DNA from: a bacterium Scap17
Lineage (GTDB): Bacteria; Pseudomonadota; Gammaproteobacteria; Pseudomonadales; Halomonadaceae
Length of the DNA stretch: 64,000 nt
Reading direction: 5' to 3'
Assembly: GCA_013376735.1 (NCBI GenBank)
Contig: VINJ01000001.1
Span: 1,798,001 to 1,862,000, forward strand
Positions 15,635 to 23,887 of this stretch are shown here, piece by piece (within the stretch, counting starts at the first letter, position 1; every line of letters starts with the position of its first letter). The position numbers and the translations under genes were made by a program. The notes beneath the pieces were generated by a model, which was given only the letters and a program-made list of their open reading frames with translations, did not search any database and was not told where the DNA came from.

Positions 15635-16927
15635 ATGACCCTCAGTCCCCCCATGAGCGACGCCGTACCGCGTTACCGAGGCCCGACGCGTTATCTGAAG
15701 GCGTTGCCCAGTCACGCGGCTCAGTGGCCCGAGACACATCAGCACCTGCGCGCCGGTGACAAGGTGTCCCGCGCCGCTCGCAAGCTGGGCAGCAAGGACT
15801 GGCCACGCCGCGATGTCATCTTCATCTCCGATGCGCATGCCGACGCGGAAGCCTTCATCGCGTCTCTGGTGGCCAGTGGCGGTGTGCGCCTGACCTCACG
15901 GGACAACCTGGTGTTGACGTCGCGGGGCAAGCGCAGTGTCTTCGTCATCGGCGGTGACTGCCTCGACAAGGGTCCCAGCAATCTGGAACTGCTGGAAGCC
16001 TTGCGCACCTTGATGCGCAGCGGGGCGCGTCTCAAGTTGCTGGCGGGCAATCATGACATGCGGCTGATGCTGGCGCTGATGCGGCTGAGTCATGATGATT
16101 CGGCGCGGACCGATCATCTGTTCGTGCGCATGGGCGCCAAGGGCCTGGCGCTGCTCAAGGAAGTCTTCGATCACTACCTGGCGGACAGGCCACGGGCGAT
16201 GAAGAGCATTCCCTCGCGAAGTGAATGCCGCCGGCGCCTGTACCCGGGGCCGGACTGGGCGGAGCAGTTTCGCCTCTCGGCAAGCCATGTACTTAAGGGG
16301 GAGGCGCTGGAGAAGGAGATCACTCGCCTGAGTGCCAAGGCCGATGGCTTCGAGCATGCCTGTGTGAAACATGGCCTCTCGCTGCGCCAGACCTATGCCG
16401 CCGCACTCAAGGCCCACGAGCTGTTTCTCAAGCCCGGCGGACGCTTTGCCTGGTTCTTCGACGAGATGCGACTTGCCTATCGCAGTGGCGCCTTCCTGCA
16501 TGTTCACGCAGGCGTGGATGATGCCTTTGCCAGACGACTCAGCCGCCAGAAGGTCTCGCAGGTCAATCAGGAATTCCGGCGCATCCTGCGCGAAGACCCG
16601 TTCACCTTCTATTACGGTGAGCTGGCCAATGTACTGCGCACCAAATATCGCAAGAGCGACATGGTGCTGAGCGCCGCGGGCGTCAAGCGCCTGCACAAGG
16701 TCGGCATTCGTGCCGTGATGCATGGTCACGTCAATCATCAGGCGGGCCAGCAACTGGGCTGGCGCCACGGGCTTCTGCATATCGAGGGCGACGTCACCCT
16801 GGATCGCAATTCACGCCGCAAGGAAGGGCTGGATGGCGTGGGCATGGGGGCGACGCTGATAGAAGCCTGTGGACGCATCGTCGGCATCAGCAATGACCAT
16901 CCTGAAATCAAGGTCTACGCGCCCTGA
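15635..16927 (+). CDS. metallophosphoesterase, calcineurin-like, of the GAK locus
   Basis: Binuclear metal phosphatase of 430 aa. The motifs are in order: D66-x-H68 (ISDAHAD), GGDCLDKG with D108, GNHD (N139-H140-D141), and the C-terminal HGHVNHQ. A large helical insert lies between residues about 170 and 300. No signal peptide is present, so it acts in the cytoplasm. The family includes Ser/Thr protein phosphatases and dinucleoside tetraphosphatases. The start at 15635 follows AAGGAGAT; an in-frame ATG at 15515 would run through the upstream leader. It is preceded by the Pho-box-like site and followed after 20 bp by the amphi-Trp gene. Confidence 0.85.
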   Translation: MTLSPPMSDAVPRYRGPTRYLKALPSHAAQWPETHQHLRAGDKVSRAARKLGSKDWPRRDVIFISDAHADAEAFIASLVASGGVRLTSRDNLVLTSRGKRSVFVIGGDCLDKGPSNLELLEALRTLMRSGARLKLLAGNHDMRLMLALMRLSHDDSARTDHLFVRMGAKGLALLKEVFDHYLADRPRAMKSIPSRSECRRRLYPGPDWAEQFRLSASHVLKGEALEKEITRLSAKADGFEHACVKHGLSLRQTYAAALKAHELFLKPGGRFAWFFDEMRLAYRSGAFLHVHAGVDDAFARRLSRQKVSQVNQEFRRILREDPFTFYYGELANVLRTKYRKSDMVLSAAGVKRLHKVGIRAVMHGHVNHQAGQQLGWRHGLLHIEGDVTLDRNSRRKEGLDGVGMGATLIEACGRIVGISNDHPEIKVYAP

Positions 16928-16947
16928 AACACGCACAGGAGAGGCAG

Positions 16948-17229
16948 GTGAAAGACGACAAGCAGGACAAGTCGCTGTTCCGACATGAATCGTTGCAATC
17001 CATCGATGGCGTTCAGGACATTCTCAAGGCCATCATCAAGGGGCTGGGCAAGGGGCTTTTGTCATTTCGTGATGAGGACGGCGAGATACGGCTGGCACCG
17101 CGCGGCCTGATGACCCTCAAGGTCACTGCGCGGCGAGAAGATGATCATCATCGCCTCGATATTCGCCTGTCATGGCATGCCAAGCCCGGTGCCAAGCGCA
17201 ACAAGACGCTCAAGGTTCTCGATGAGTGA
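16948..17229 (+). CDS. amphi-Trp domain protein
   Basis: A 93-aa soluble protein beginning at GTG, preceded by AGGAGAGG. A helix (DGVQDILKAIIKGLGKGLLSF, residues 20-40) is followed by amphipathic strands ending in a single Trp, W76, in DIRLSW. That is the layout I remember for the amphi-Trp domain, a small family that accompanies GAK ATP-grasp enzymes and HprK-related kinases. It ends LKVLDE, with acidic residues at the C-terminus. It is the last gene of the seven-gene locus. It is the only small non-enzymatic member, so it is the best candidate for a carrier or modified substrate; that role is inference. Confidence 0.82.
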   Translation: MKDDKQDKSLFRHESLQSIDGVQDILKAIIKGLGKGLLSFRDEDGEIRLAPRGLMTLKVTARREDDHHRLDIRLSWHAKPGAKRNKTLKVLDE

Positions 17230-17386
17230 CGGCAGCGTGCGCTGGCATTGATCCAGATCAAGTCTCTCCCAGATCGCGGCCCGCGGTGAGATGTCCGACA
17301 TGTCCGCGCTTACGCGACTATGGTATATTTAGCATGCTGCATATTGGGTCCTGTCTTGCGACACGGCCGCTCCCCATGATCAGGAC

Positions 17387-18379
17387 ATGTCATTGATGCC
17401 TTCATCCCCTCAGCGCCTGTGTGGTGCCGATCACTGCTCGTCTCCATTGCGCTCTTCCAGCCTTGCGGTAAAGCTTGCTGTCAGGCCTTCAAGGTGCTGG
17501 CAACAGTGGCTGACCGGCGTCGCGTTTGCCTGTCTACCGCTGGGCGCTCAGGGCGCAGACGATGCGTTGGCCACTGACAATTCGCTCTCAACGTCAGCCA
17601 TGCAAGCTATCGAATCAGAAGTTGGCGCGCGAATCGGTGTCACCGTTCTGGATACCGCCGATGGCACCCGTTTCAGCTGGCGTGGGGAAGAGCGCTTCCC
17701 CATGAGTAGCACCTTCAAGGTGCTGGCCTGCGGTCATCTGCTCTCGCGGGTGGACGAAGGCCAGGAATCGTTGTCACGCAAGGTGGAGATTCGCCCGGCG
17801 GAGCTCGTGACCTATTCCCCCATCACCGAGCATCACACCCGGGATGGAGGCCTGACGCTTGAGGCGTTATGCCATGCCACCATCACGACCAGCGACAATA
17901 CCGCGGGTAACCTGATTCTCGACGCTCTGGGCGGCCCTGCCGCACTGACGGCCTATCTGCGGCGTCTGGACGATGACAGCACGCGGTTGGACAGGCGTGA
18001 AACGGCGCTCAATGAGGCCACTCCCGGTGATCCGCGCGATACCACCACGCCGCACGCGATGGCGGCCACCCTGCAGCGACTGCTGGTGGGGGATGCGCTG
18101 AGCGAGCCATCGCGTCTGGCCCTGCAGGGCTGGATGCTGCCCAACACTACCGGCGATGACAAGCTGCGGGCGGCCTTGCCCGATGACTGGCAGATCGCGG
18201 ACAAGACCGGTGGTGGGGGATATGGCACCAATAATGACGTTGCCATCCTGTGGCCACCGCTGCGTGCCCCGTTGATCGTGGCGGTCTATCTGACCGAAAG
18301 CGAGGCCGACCTGGCAGCGCGCAATGCCGCGATTGCCGATGTCGGGCGTCTGCTGGTCAAGGAAGTGCTGGAGGGCTAG
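17387..18379 (+). CDS. bla: class A beta-lactamase
   Basis: Secreted serine beta-lactamase that hydrolyses the beta-lactam ring in the periplasm. All class A motifs are present: S108-T-F-K111, S169-D-N171, E205-x-x-L-N209 (the deacylation glutamate) and KTG in IADKTGGGG. A signal peptide is visible as WLTGVAFACLPLGAQGA with an unusually long n-region of about 40 residues. A second ATG at 17396 is possible. At 330 aa it is long for the class (about 290) because of this leader. No AmpR-type regulator lies next to it. It appears to be a resident chromosomal gene with base composition like its neighbours. Confidence 0.92.
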   Translation: MSLMPSSPQRLCGADHCSSPLRSSSLAVKLAVRPSRCWQQWLTGVAFACLPLGAQGADDALATDNSLSTSAMQAIESEVGARIGVTVLDTADGTRFSWRGEERFPMSSTFKVLACGHLLSRVDEGQESLSRKVEIRPAELVTYSPITEHHTRDGGLTLEALCHATITTSDNTAGNLILDALGGPAALTAYLRRLDDDSTRLDRRETALNEATPGDPRDTTTPHAMAATLQRLLVGDALSEPSRLALQGWMLPNTTGDDKLRAALPDDWQIADKTGGGGYGTNNDVAILWPPLRAPLIVAVYLTESEADLAARNAAIADVGRLLVKEVLEG

Positions 18380-18587
18380 GCGAGTCGTTGATGGTGAGGC
18401 GCTGGCAGGGGGTGCGTGAAGCATGGGCAACTCAGCGTTGCCGTCATCACGGCCAACTTGCGCTTGTGGCGCCTCCCCATTGCCCGCATTGTGCTTGCAC
18501 TGCATCGGCTTTGGCAGCACGGATCATCTCGCCATGTTCGCGCCTGCGCCTTGCCGAACCCGCCCTGTCTGCCTCCAGAGGAACTCC

Positions 18588-19694
18588 ATGTCCACACTGT
18601 TTTCATCGCTCACCCTCGGCCCGCTCACGCTGGACAATCGCATCATCATCGCACCGATGTGTCAGTACTCCGCCGAGGAGGGCCGGATGCAGGCCTGGCA
18701 TGATCAGCATCTTGGCAATCTCGCCCAGTCCGGAGCTGGGCTTCTGATCTTCGAAGCCAGCGCCGTTGCCCCGGAAGGGCGCATCACCCACGGCGATGTC
18801 GGGCTCTACGATGAGGCTTGCCAGCAAGCCATGCAGGGGGTTGTCGAGCGTATCCGCCGCTATTCGCCGATGCCGTTGGCGGTGCAGATCGGTCATGCGG
18901 GGCGCAAGGCGTCCTGCCAGAAGCCTTGGGACGGCGGTGCTGCCATCGCGCCAGGCAACGACAATGGCTGGCAGGTGCTGGCGCCCAGCGCGATTCCGTT
19001 CAGCGAGGGCGGGCCGCTCCCCGAGGCGATGAGTGGCGAGCAGATCCGCCGCACCATCGCGGACTTCGTGGCGGCGGCGCAGCGCGCCGTCGACATCGGC
19101 CTGGATGGTATCGAGCTGCATGCGGCGCATGGTTATCTGCTGCACGAGTTCCTGTCGCCGCTCAGCAATCAGCGCGACGATGACTATGGTGGCTCGCTCG
19201 AGAACCGCATGCGTCTGACGCTGGAAGTCTTTGACGCCGTACGGGCTGCCATCCCGGAGCATGTGATGCTGGGCATTCGTATCAGCGCCACGGACTGGGT
19301 CGAGGGCGGCTGGGACCTCGAGCAGAGCATTGAGCTTGCCAAGGCGCTGGACCGTCGTGGCTGCCACTATCTGCATGTCTCCAGTGGCGGGCTCAGCGCG
19401 CAGCAGCAGATTCCGGTAGCGCCCAACTATCAGGTGCCGCACGCCGAGGCCCTGAAGGCGCAGGTGAAGATGCCGGTGATTGCCGTTGGCCTGATCACCG
19501 AGCCGCAGCAGGCCGAAGATCTGCTGGCGAACGAGCGTGCCGATGCCATCGCGCTGGCGCGTGGCATTCTTTACGACCCGCGCTGGCCGTGGCATGCGGC
19601 CGCTGCGCTGGGTGACACCGTCAAGGCCGCGCCCCAGTACCTGCGTTGCCAGCCGCATGGCCTGAAGTCGCTGCTGGAGAACCAGCAGGACTGA
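18588..19694 (+). CDS. NADH:flavin oxidoreductase, Old Yellow Enzyme family (YqjM type)
   Basis: FMN-dependent ene-reductase of 368 aa that reduces activated C=C bonds using NAD(P)H. The thermophilic/YqjM class is shown by APMCQYSAEEG, with the Cys that tunes the flavin and the Tyr that contacts substrate. The substrate-binding His pair HAAHGYLLHEFLSPLSNQR and the FMN phosphate site ADAIALARGILYDP are present. ATG 18588 follows AGAGGAAC; upstream in-frame codons have no such site. A hairpin terminator follows the gene. The physiological substrate is unknown; stress-related enals are common for the family. Confidence 0.9.
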   Translation: MSTLFSSLTLGPLTLDNRIIIAPMCQYSAEEGRMQAWHDQHLGNLAQSGAGLLIFEASAVAPEGRITHGDVGLYDEACQQAMQGVVERIRRYSPMPLAVQIGHAGRKASCQKPWDGGAAIAPGNDNGWQVLAPSAIPFSEGGPLPEAMSGEQIRRTIADFVAAAQRAVDIGLDGIELHAAHGYLLHEFLSPLSNQRDDDYGGSLENRMRLTLEVFDAVRAAIPEHVMLGIRISATDWVEGGWDLEQSIELAKALDRRGCHYLHVSSGGLSAQQQIPVAPNYQVPHAEALKAQVKMPVIAVGLITEPQQAEDLLANERADAIALARGILYDPRWPWHAAAALGDTVKAAPQYLRCQPHGLKSLLENQQD

Positions 19695-20147
19695 GCCGTG
19701 TGAAGCGCCAAGGATGAGGTGAAAAGCCATTGAGGGCTGACGCCCGCGTTCACGAGCTCCCGCTCGCTGATCGCGGGCGTCTTGCTGTGCGAGGCCTGAC
19801 TTGAAGTTCGGGCTTTCCTTGACGTTCAGATTCGAGCGCCCCGGACGCCTGACGCCATATCTTTCGTCTAACAAGCGCGCTGCCAGCGCATCACTCGAGT
19901 GCCGGATAGCGTGGCCTTGCGCCATCATGGGGGTTTCTGAAACGCCTCTTTGCGGCAATCGCGCCTGTTTCACCTCACGCGCAGAGTGCAAGACTTGATG
20001 GCGTGATGGTGGGACGATGCCACCGATGATCAAGCGGACCCGCTGCCTGCCGTGGGGTGATGTTGCAGCGCGATACGCGCTTGATTCTGGCCGCCAGGCC
20101 CTCTGGTGAATGTGACTTGAAAGATCAAGGTGGCGTGAGTGGACAAT
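19695..20147. other. intergenic region without a recognised gene
   Basis: About 450 bp between the ene-reductase and DMT transporter genes. Apart from the hairpin at 19739-19781, I see no convincing gene, RNA or operator. Short open frames here lack ribosome sites and family motifs. Confidence 0.6.
19739..19781 (+). terminator. hairpin after the ene-reductase gene
   Basis: Ten-base perfect inverted repeat GACGCCCGCG with its complement, around a 23-nt loop. The following U content is low, so termination strength is uncertain. Confidence 0.5.
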
Positions 20148-21020
20148 ATGCGTAGCAGTATTTTCATGGTCATCGCGATGGCAGCATTCGCGGTGGAGGA
20201 TCTGTTGTTCAAGTTGGCGGCGGGGCATACCTCGACCGGTATCACCCTGATGTTGTTCGGTCTCGGCGGCATGCTGGTCTTCATGCTGTTGACCTGCCTG
20301 CGCGGCGAGTCCCTCATGCCTGCGGTGATCTTCTCGCGCCCGATTCTAGTGCGTGTCATCTGTGAAATCATCGCCCGCAGCAGCTTCGCCCTCGCCATCA
20401 CCCTGATGCCGCTTAGCACTGCCTCCACCATCCTGCAGGCGACGCCGCTGGTCGTGGTGGCCGGGGCGGCACTGTTCTTCGGGGAGCGCGTCAGCCGCAA
20501 GCGCTGGCTGGCAATCGGTGTCGGCTTCATTGGTGTATTGCTGATCGTGCGCCCCGGCCTCGACAGCTTCAACATGACCTCACTGTTTGCGGTGATCAGC
20601 ACGATCGGCTTCGCCGGACGGGATCTGGCGACGCGCGGCGCGCCGGCATCGTTGTCCAACGTCCAGCTCGGCATCTATGGCTTTCTCGCCCTGATTCCAG
20701 CGGGGGGGTTGATCGCTCTCTACCAGCAGACCCCGCTTTCGTATGCGCCCGAGGCGACCTGGCTGATCGTAGGTGCCGTGATACTCGGGGTCGTCGCCTA
20801 CAACGCCTTGACGATTGCCATGCGCAAGGGCGAGGTTTCGGTGGTCACGCCATTTCGTTATACCCGCGCCCTGTTTGCCTTGGCGCTCGGGGTCATGGTG
20901 CTGGGAGAAAGCCTCGATGCCATGACCTTGCTGGGCGCCGCCATCGTGGTCGCAAGCGGTATCTACATCGTCACCCAGGGCAAGCAGCGCCCGCCAGTGG
21001 CGAAGGTGGCCTCGTTGTGA
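20148..21020 (+). CDS. EamA/DMT superfamily transporter
   Basis: Inner-membrane transporter of 290 aa made of two EamA repeats with about ten helices. Each repeat ends in the typical pattern: STILQATPLVVVAGAALFFGERVSRKRWLAIGVGFIGVLLIV in the first half, VSVVTPFRYTRALFALALGVMVLGESLDAMTLLGAAIVVASGI in the second. Such proteins usually export metabolites, but the substrate cannot be read here. GTG at 20139 and ATG at 20148 are both possible starts; I use the ATG. A terminator hairpin follows 84 bp after the stop. Confidence 0.83.
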   Translation: MRSSIFMVIAMAAFAVEDLLFKLAAGHTSTGITLMLFGLGGMLVFMLLTCLRGESLMPAVIFSRPILVRVICEIIARSSFALAITLMPLSTASTILQATPLVVVAGAALFFGERVSRKRWLAIGVGFIGVLLIVRPGLDSFNMTSLFAVISTIGFAGRDLATRGAPASLSNVQLGIYGFLALIPAGGLIALYQQTPLSYAPEATWLIVGAVILGVVAYNALTIAMRKGEVSVVTPFRYTRALFALALGVMVLGESLDAMTLLGAAIVVASGIYIVTQGKQRPPVAKVASL

Positions 21021-21103
21021 CTTCCCTTGCTGCCATCAGGCTGGCAGCGGCAGGCTGTCATCACCGCTGACGCCAGCTTGCACCATCGACCAGATGACAC
21101 ATG

Positions 21104-21134
21104 AAAAAGGAGAGGCGCTTGCGCCTCTCCTTTT
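21104..21134. terminator. rho-independent terminator
   Basis: AAAAGGAGAGGCGC stem, 2-nt loop, complementary arm ending in TTTT. It follows the DMT transporter gene. The rest of the 302-bp gap to the next gene holds a weak promoter candidate at 21239. Confidence 0.88.
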
Positions 21135-21238
21135 GTCGTTGTGGCGCGCATGTTTCATCCAGAACAGTGCGGTGACGGCAACACCCCGTCGATCAAGGCA
21201 TTGGCAAGGCGATGAGGGAGCAGGGGAGCACGTGACGG

Positions 21239-21265
21239 TTGGCAGTAGTTATACGAGTGTGTAAT
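21239..21265 (+). promoter_or_regulatory. weak sigma70 promoter candidate
   Basis: TTGGCA (21239-21244) and TGTAAT (21260-21265) with a 15-bp spacer. It lies 58 bp before the start of the hydroxyacid dehydrogenase gene. The boxes fit well but the spacing is short. Confidence 0.35.
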
Positions 21266-21322
21266 AGTGAGGGTAAATCCATGGCAATCCACTCGCTGCC
21301 AGTCGTGTCACAAGGAGAGCCA

Positions 21323-22279
21323 ATGCCAAGCCAAGCCCCGATTCTGGGTGTCTATCTGAGTGAATCTCTGGATCTGGACAGCGTCTACGGTGAAGCACTG
21401 CGCCAGCTGGGCGACGATGTCGTGCTGCGTCACCCGCATGAGATCGAGAACCCGAGCGAGGTGCGCTTCGCCATCTGCTGGCTGCCCCAGGAAGCTGCCT
21501 TCGCCCCGTATCCGAATCTCACGCTTGCCATGTCGATCGGGGCAGGGGTGGATGCCCTGCTGAGTCATCCGGGGCTCTCGGCCGAGGTTCAGGTCGCACG
21601 GGTGCGCGACCCACATCAGGCGTATCTGATGGCCGGTTTCGCCGCCCACGAGGTACTGCATCGCGAGCGCGAGTTTGCCGTCATGGCCGACCATGCCACG
21701 CGTGGCGAATGGCAGCCGTTGGCAATGCGTGCGCCAGAGAAGGCACAGGTGGCCGTGCTGGGCCACGGCAGCATGGGGCGCGCCGTGGTCAGCTCGCTGG
21801 CGACTCTGGGGTTCTCGGTGACGGTCGCCTGTCGCAGCGAACCGGCCGCGCCGGTGCCGGGTGTGCGCTATCTGACCGGTGATGCCGCCGTCATGGCGGC
21901 GGCCGACGGTGCCGATTATCTGATCAATATCCTGCCGCTGACCCCGGTGACCGAGAACGTGCTGAATGCTGCCTTGTTCGCCAGGCTGCGCCGTGGTGCC
22001 TGGCTGGTGCAGATCGGCCGCGGTGAGCACCTGGTGGAAGCGGACCTTGAAGCCGCGCTCGATTCCGGGCAACTGGCGGGGGCAACACTGGATGTCTTCC
22101 GCGAGGAGCCGCTGCCGCCCACTCATCGCTGGTGGCATGACGCGCGCCTGCGCATCACGCCGCACGTGGCCAGTGATTCGCTCCCCGAGGTGGTGGCCGA
22201 GCAAGTGGTGGCCACGGCGCGTGAGTTGCGCGATGGCCTGCCGCTCACGCTGGGCGTGGATCGCCAGCGCGGCTATTGA
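21323..22279 (+). CDS. 2-hydroxyacid dehydrogenase, glyoxylate/hydroxypyruvate reductase A-like
   Basis: NAD(P)H-dependent D-2-hydroxyacid dehydrogenase of 318 aa, the size of GhrA. The dinucleotide site is AVLGHGSMGRAVVSSLATLGF. The catalytic triad residues lie in LVQIGRGEHLVE (Arg), FREEPLPPTHRWW (Glu) and ITPHVASDS (His). It likely reduces glyoxylate or hydroxypyruvate, or oxidises a hydroxyacid in the direction set by the pathway. The start at 21323 follows AAGGAGAG; in-frame upstream codons do not. It is first of four co-directional genes with an aldolase, a TetR regulator and an aminotransferase, suggesting a small catabolic unit for a hydroxy- or amino acid. Confidence 0.87.
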   Translation: MPSQAPILGVYLSESLDLDSVYGEALRQLGDDVVLRHPHEIENPSEVRFAICWLPQEAAFAPYPNLTLAMSIGAGVDALLSHPGLSAEVQVARVRDPHQAYLMAGFAAHEVLHREREFAVMADHATRGEWQPLAMRAPEKAQVAVLGHGSMGRAVVSSLATLGFSVTVACRSEPAAPVPGVRYLTGDAAVMAAADGADYLINILPLTPVTENVLNAALFARLRRGAWLVQIGRGEHLVEADLEAALDSGQLAGATLDVFREEPLPPTHRWWHDARLRITPHVASDSLPEVVAEQVVATARELRDGLPLTLGVDRQRGY

Positions 22280-22403
22280 GGGCCGTAGCGATCGAGGCCC
22301 ACGGCGCTTGAGCCCCGAAGGTGAACGCTTCAATGCTTTTGAGGGCTCAGTCTAGCCTTTCTCGACCCCAGACAGCGACATTGTGATCACAGGAGACAGC
22401 AAC

Positions 22404-23153
22404 ATGCCGGCATCGACCATGAGTGACGCGGAGTGGCAAGCACGCCTGGATCTGGCGGCCTGCTACCGATTGGCAGCGTACTATCGCATGACCGATCTGA
22501 TCTACACCCACATCACGGCGCGGGTGCCGGATGAGGAAGGGCATTTTCTGATCAATCCCTACGGCTGGCGCTGGGAGGAGATCACGGCGTCCTCGCTGGT
22601 CAAGATCGACGTCAACGGCAAGAAGGTCGATGACAGCACCGCGCGGGTCAATCCGGCCGGTTTCACCATTCACTCGGCGATTCATGCGGCAAGTCACTCC
22701 GCGAGCTGGATCATGCATACCCATACGCGCGCCGGCGTGGCGGTGTCGAGTCTGGAAGAAGGGCTCTTGCCCCTGAATCAGATCGCCCTGCAGTTCCATG
22801 GTCGCGTCTCCTATCACGATTACGAGGGCATCGCGCTGGATCTGGATGAGCGCGAACGCATCGTGGCAAGCCTTGGCGACAATCCGGCACTGATCCTGCG
22901 CAATCATGGCCTGCTGACTACCGGTGCCTCTGCCGCCGAGATGTTCAACAACATGTTCTATCTCGAGCGCAGCTGCGAGATTCAGGTCGCGACCCTATCC
23001 ATGGGTCAGCCGGTGCGCCGCCTGTCACCCGAGATCTGTGAGCATGTGGTCGGTCAGTACGACATGGCCATTCACGAGGAGGGTGATCTGGCACTGGAAT
23101 GGGACGCTCATCTGCGACTGCTGGAGAGTCTTGGCTGTGATTATCGTTGTTGA
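22404..23153 (+). CDS. class II aldolase/adducin family protein
   Basis: Zinc-dependent aldolase-fold protein of 249 aa. The metal site is seen in SWIMHTHTRAGVAV (two His) and in LILRNHGLLTTG (third His). The N-terminal YTHITARVP segment is also typical of the family. Members split or epimerise sugar phosphates, but the close non-sugar members act on unusual small aldehydes or have no known substrate. AGGAGA lies 6 nt before the ATG at 22404. It lies 124 bp after the hydroxyacid dehydrogenase gene. Confidence 0.85.
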   Translation: MPASTMSDAEWQARLDLAACYRLAAYYRMTDLIYTHITARVPDEEGHFLINPYGWRWEEITASSLVKIDVNGKKVDDSTARVNPAGFTIHSAIHAASHSASWIMHTHTRAGVAVSSLEEGLLPLNQIALQFHGRVSYHDYEGIALDLDERERIVASLGDNPALILRNHGLLTTGASAAEMFNNMFYLERSCEIQVATLSMGQPVRRLSPEICEHVVGQYDMAIHEEGDLALEWDAHLRLLESLGCDYRC

Positions 23154-23204
23154 GTATTGCCAATTTGCTGCGCGCATCAGTGACACACAACAGGAGTTGC
23201 TGAC

Positions 23205-23885
23205 ATGAGTCGCAAGGCATTTCAGCGGCTTTCCCAGGATCAGCGTCGTCGCGATCTGCTGGAGGCCACCCTGAGCTGTGTCGCGCAGCACGGTCTGGCT
23301 GGCACCAGCGTGCGCCGCGTAGCAGAGGCAGCCGGCGTCTCGCCCGGGCTGATTCGTCACCACTTCGGTACCAAGGACGACATGGTACGGGCAGCCTATG
23401 CCTACATGATGGGCCAGCTGACCTCCGATATCGCCGATGCCAGCCCAGCCAGCGATGACTCCCCGGCGTGTCGTCTGGCGCGCTTCATCGCGGCGAGTCT
23501 GACGCAGCCCAACCTGGCTGCCCACAAGATCTCCCTGTGGGCGACCTTCATCGGTCGGGTGCGCCACGATGCCAGCTATTCGGCGGTGCACCAGGAAACC
23601 TATCGCGAGTTTCTCGATCTGCTCGCACAGCTGGTCCAGCCGGTACTGAATGCCCACGCGCTGCCCGCCACCGAGAGCGAATGTCAGGAGCAGGCGATCG
23701 CCCTCAATGGCTTGATCGATGGCCTGTGGCTGGAAGGTGGGCTGGAACACGGCCTCTATCCGGTCGAGCGGCTGCCGGTGATCGCCATACGGGCGGCAGA
23801 GGGCATTCTGCGACTGCCCCAGGGCACCTTGCTTGAGCACGTCGTCATCGCGACCCCACCCCCATCCCCATCCCACAGGAGTTGA
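23205..23885 (+). CDS. TetR family transcriptional regulator
   Basis: A 226-aa repressor. The N-terminal helix-turn-helix is at about residues 16-60 (RDLLEATLSCVAQHGLAGTSVRRVAEAAGVSPGLIRHHFGTKDDM), which is close to BetI-type proteins. The C-terminal domain resembles the BetI/TetR C-terminal dimer fold. CAGGAG precedes the ATG. The gene sits between the aldolase (51 bp) and the aminotransferase (2 bp), so it likely controls this operon. The region upstream of 21323 is the probable operator. Confidence 0.88.
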   Translation: MSRKAFQRLSQDQRRRDLLEATLSCVAQHGLAGTSVRRVAEAAGVSPGLIRHHFGTKDDMVRAAYAYMMGQLTSDIADASPASDDSPACRLARFIAASLTQPNLAAHKISLWATFIGRVRHDASYSAVHQETYREFLDLLAQLVQPVLNAHALPATESECQEQAIALNGLIDGLWLEGGLEHGLYPVERLPVIAIRAAEGILRLPQGTLLEHVVIATPPPSPSHRS

Positions 23886-23887
23886 GC

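Noticed and set aside
18603-20228. A 541-codon open frame on the minus strand opposite the ene-reductase gene
   Set aside because: It mirrors codon bias of the real gene on the other strand, has no motif or ribosome site, and runs on into intergenic DNA. The same holds for long minus-strand frames opposite the HpsN-like gene (27791-29269) and cpdB (36981-38582).
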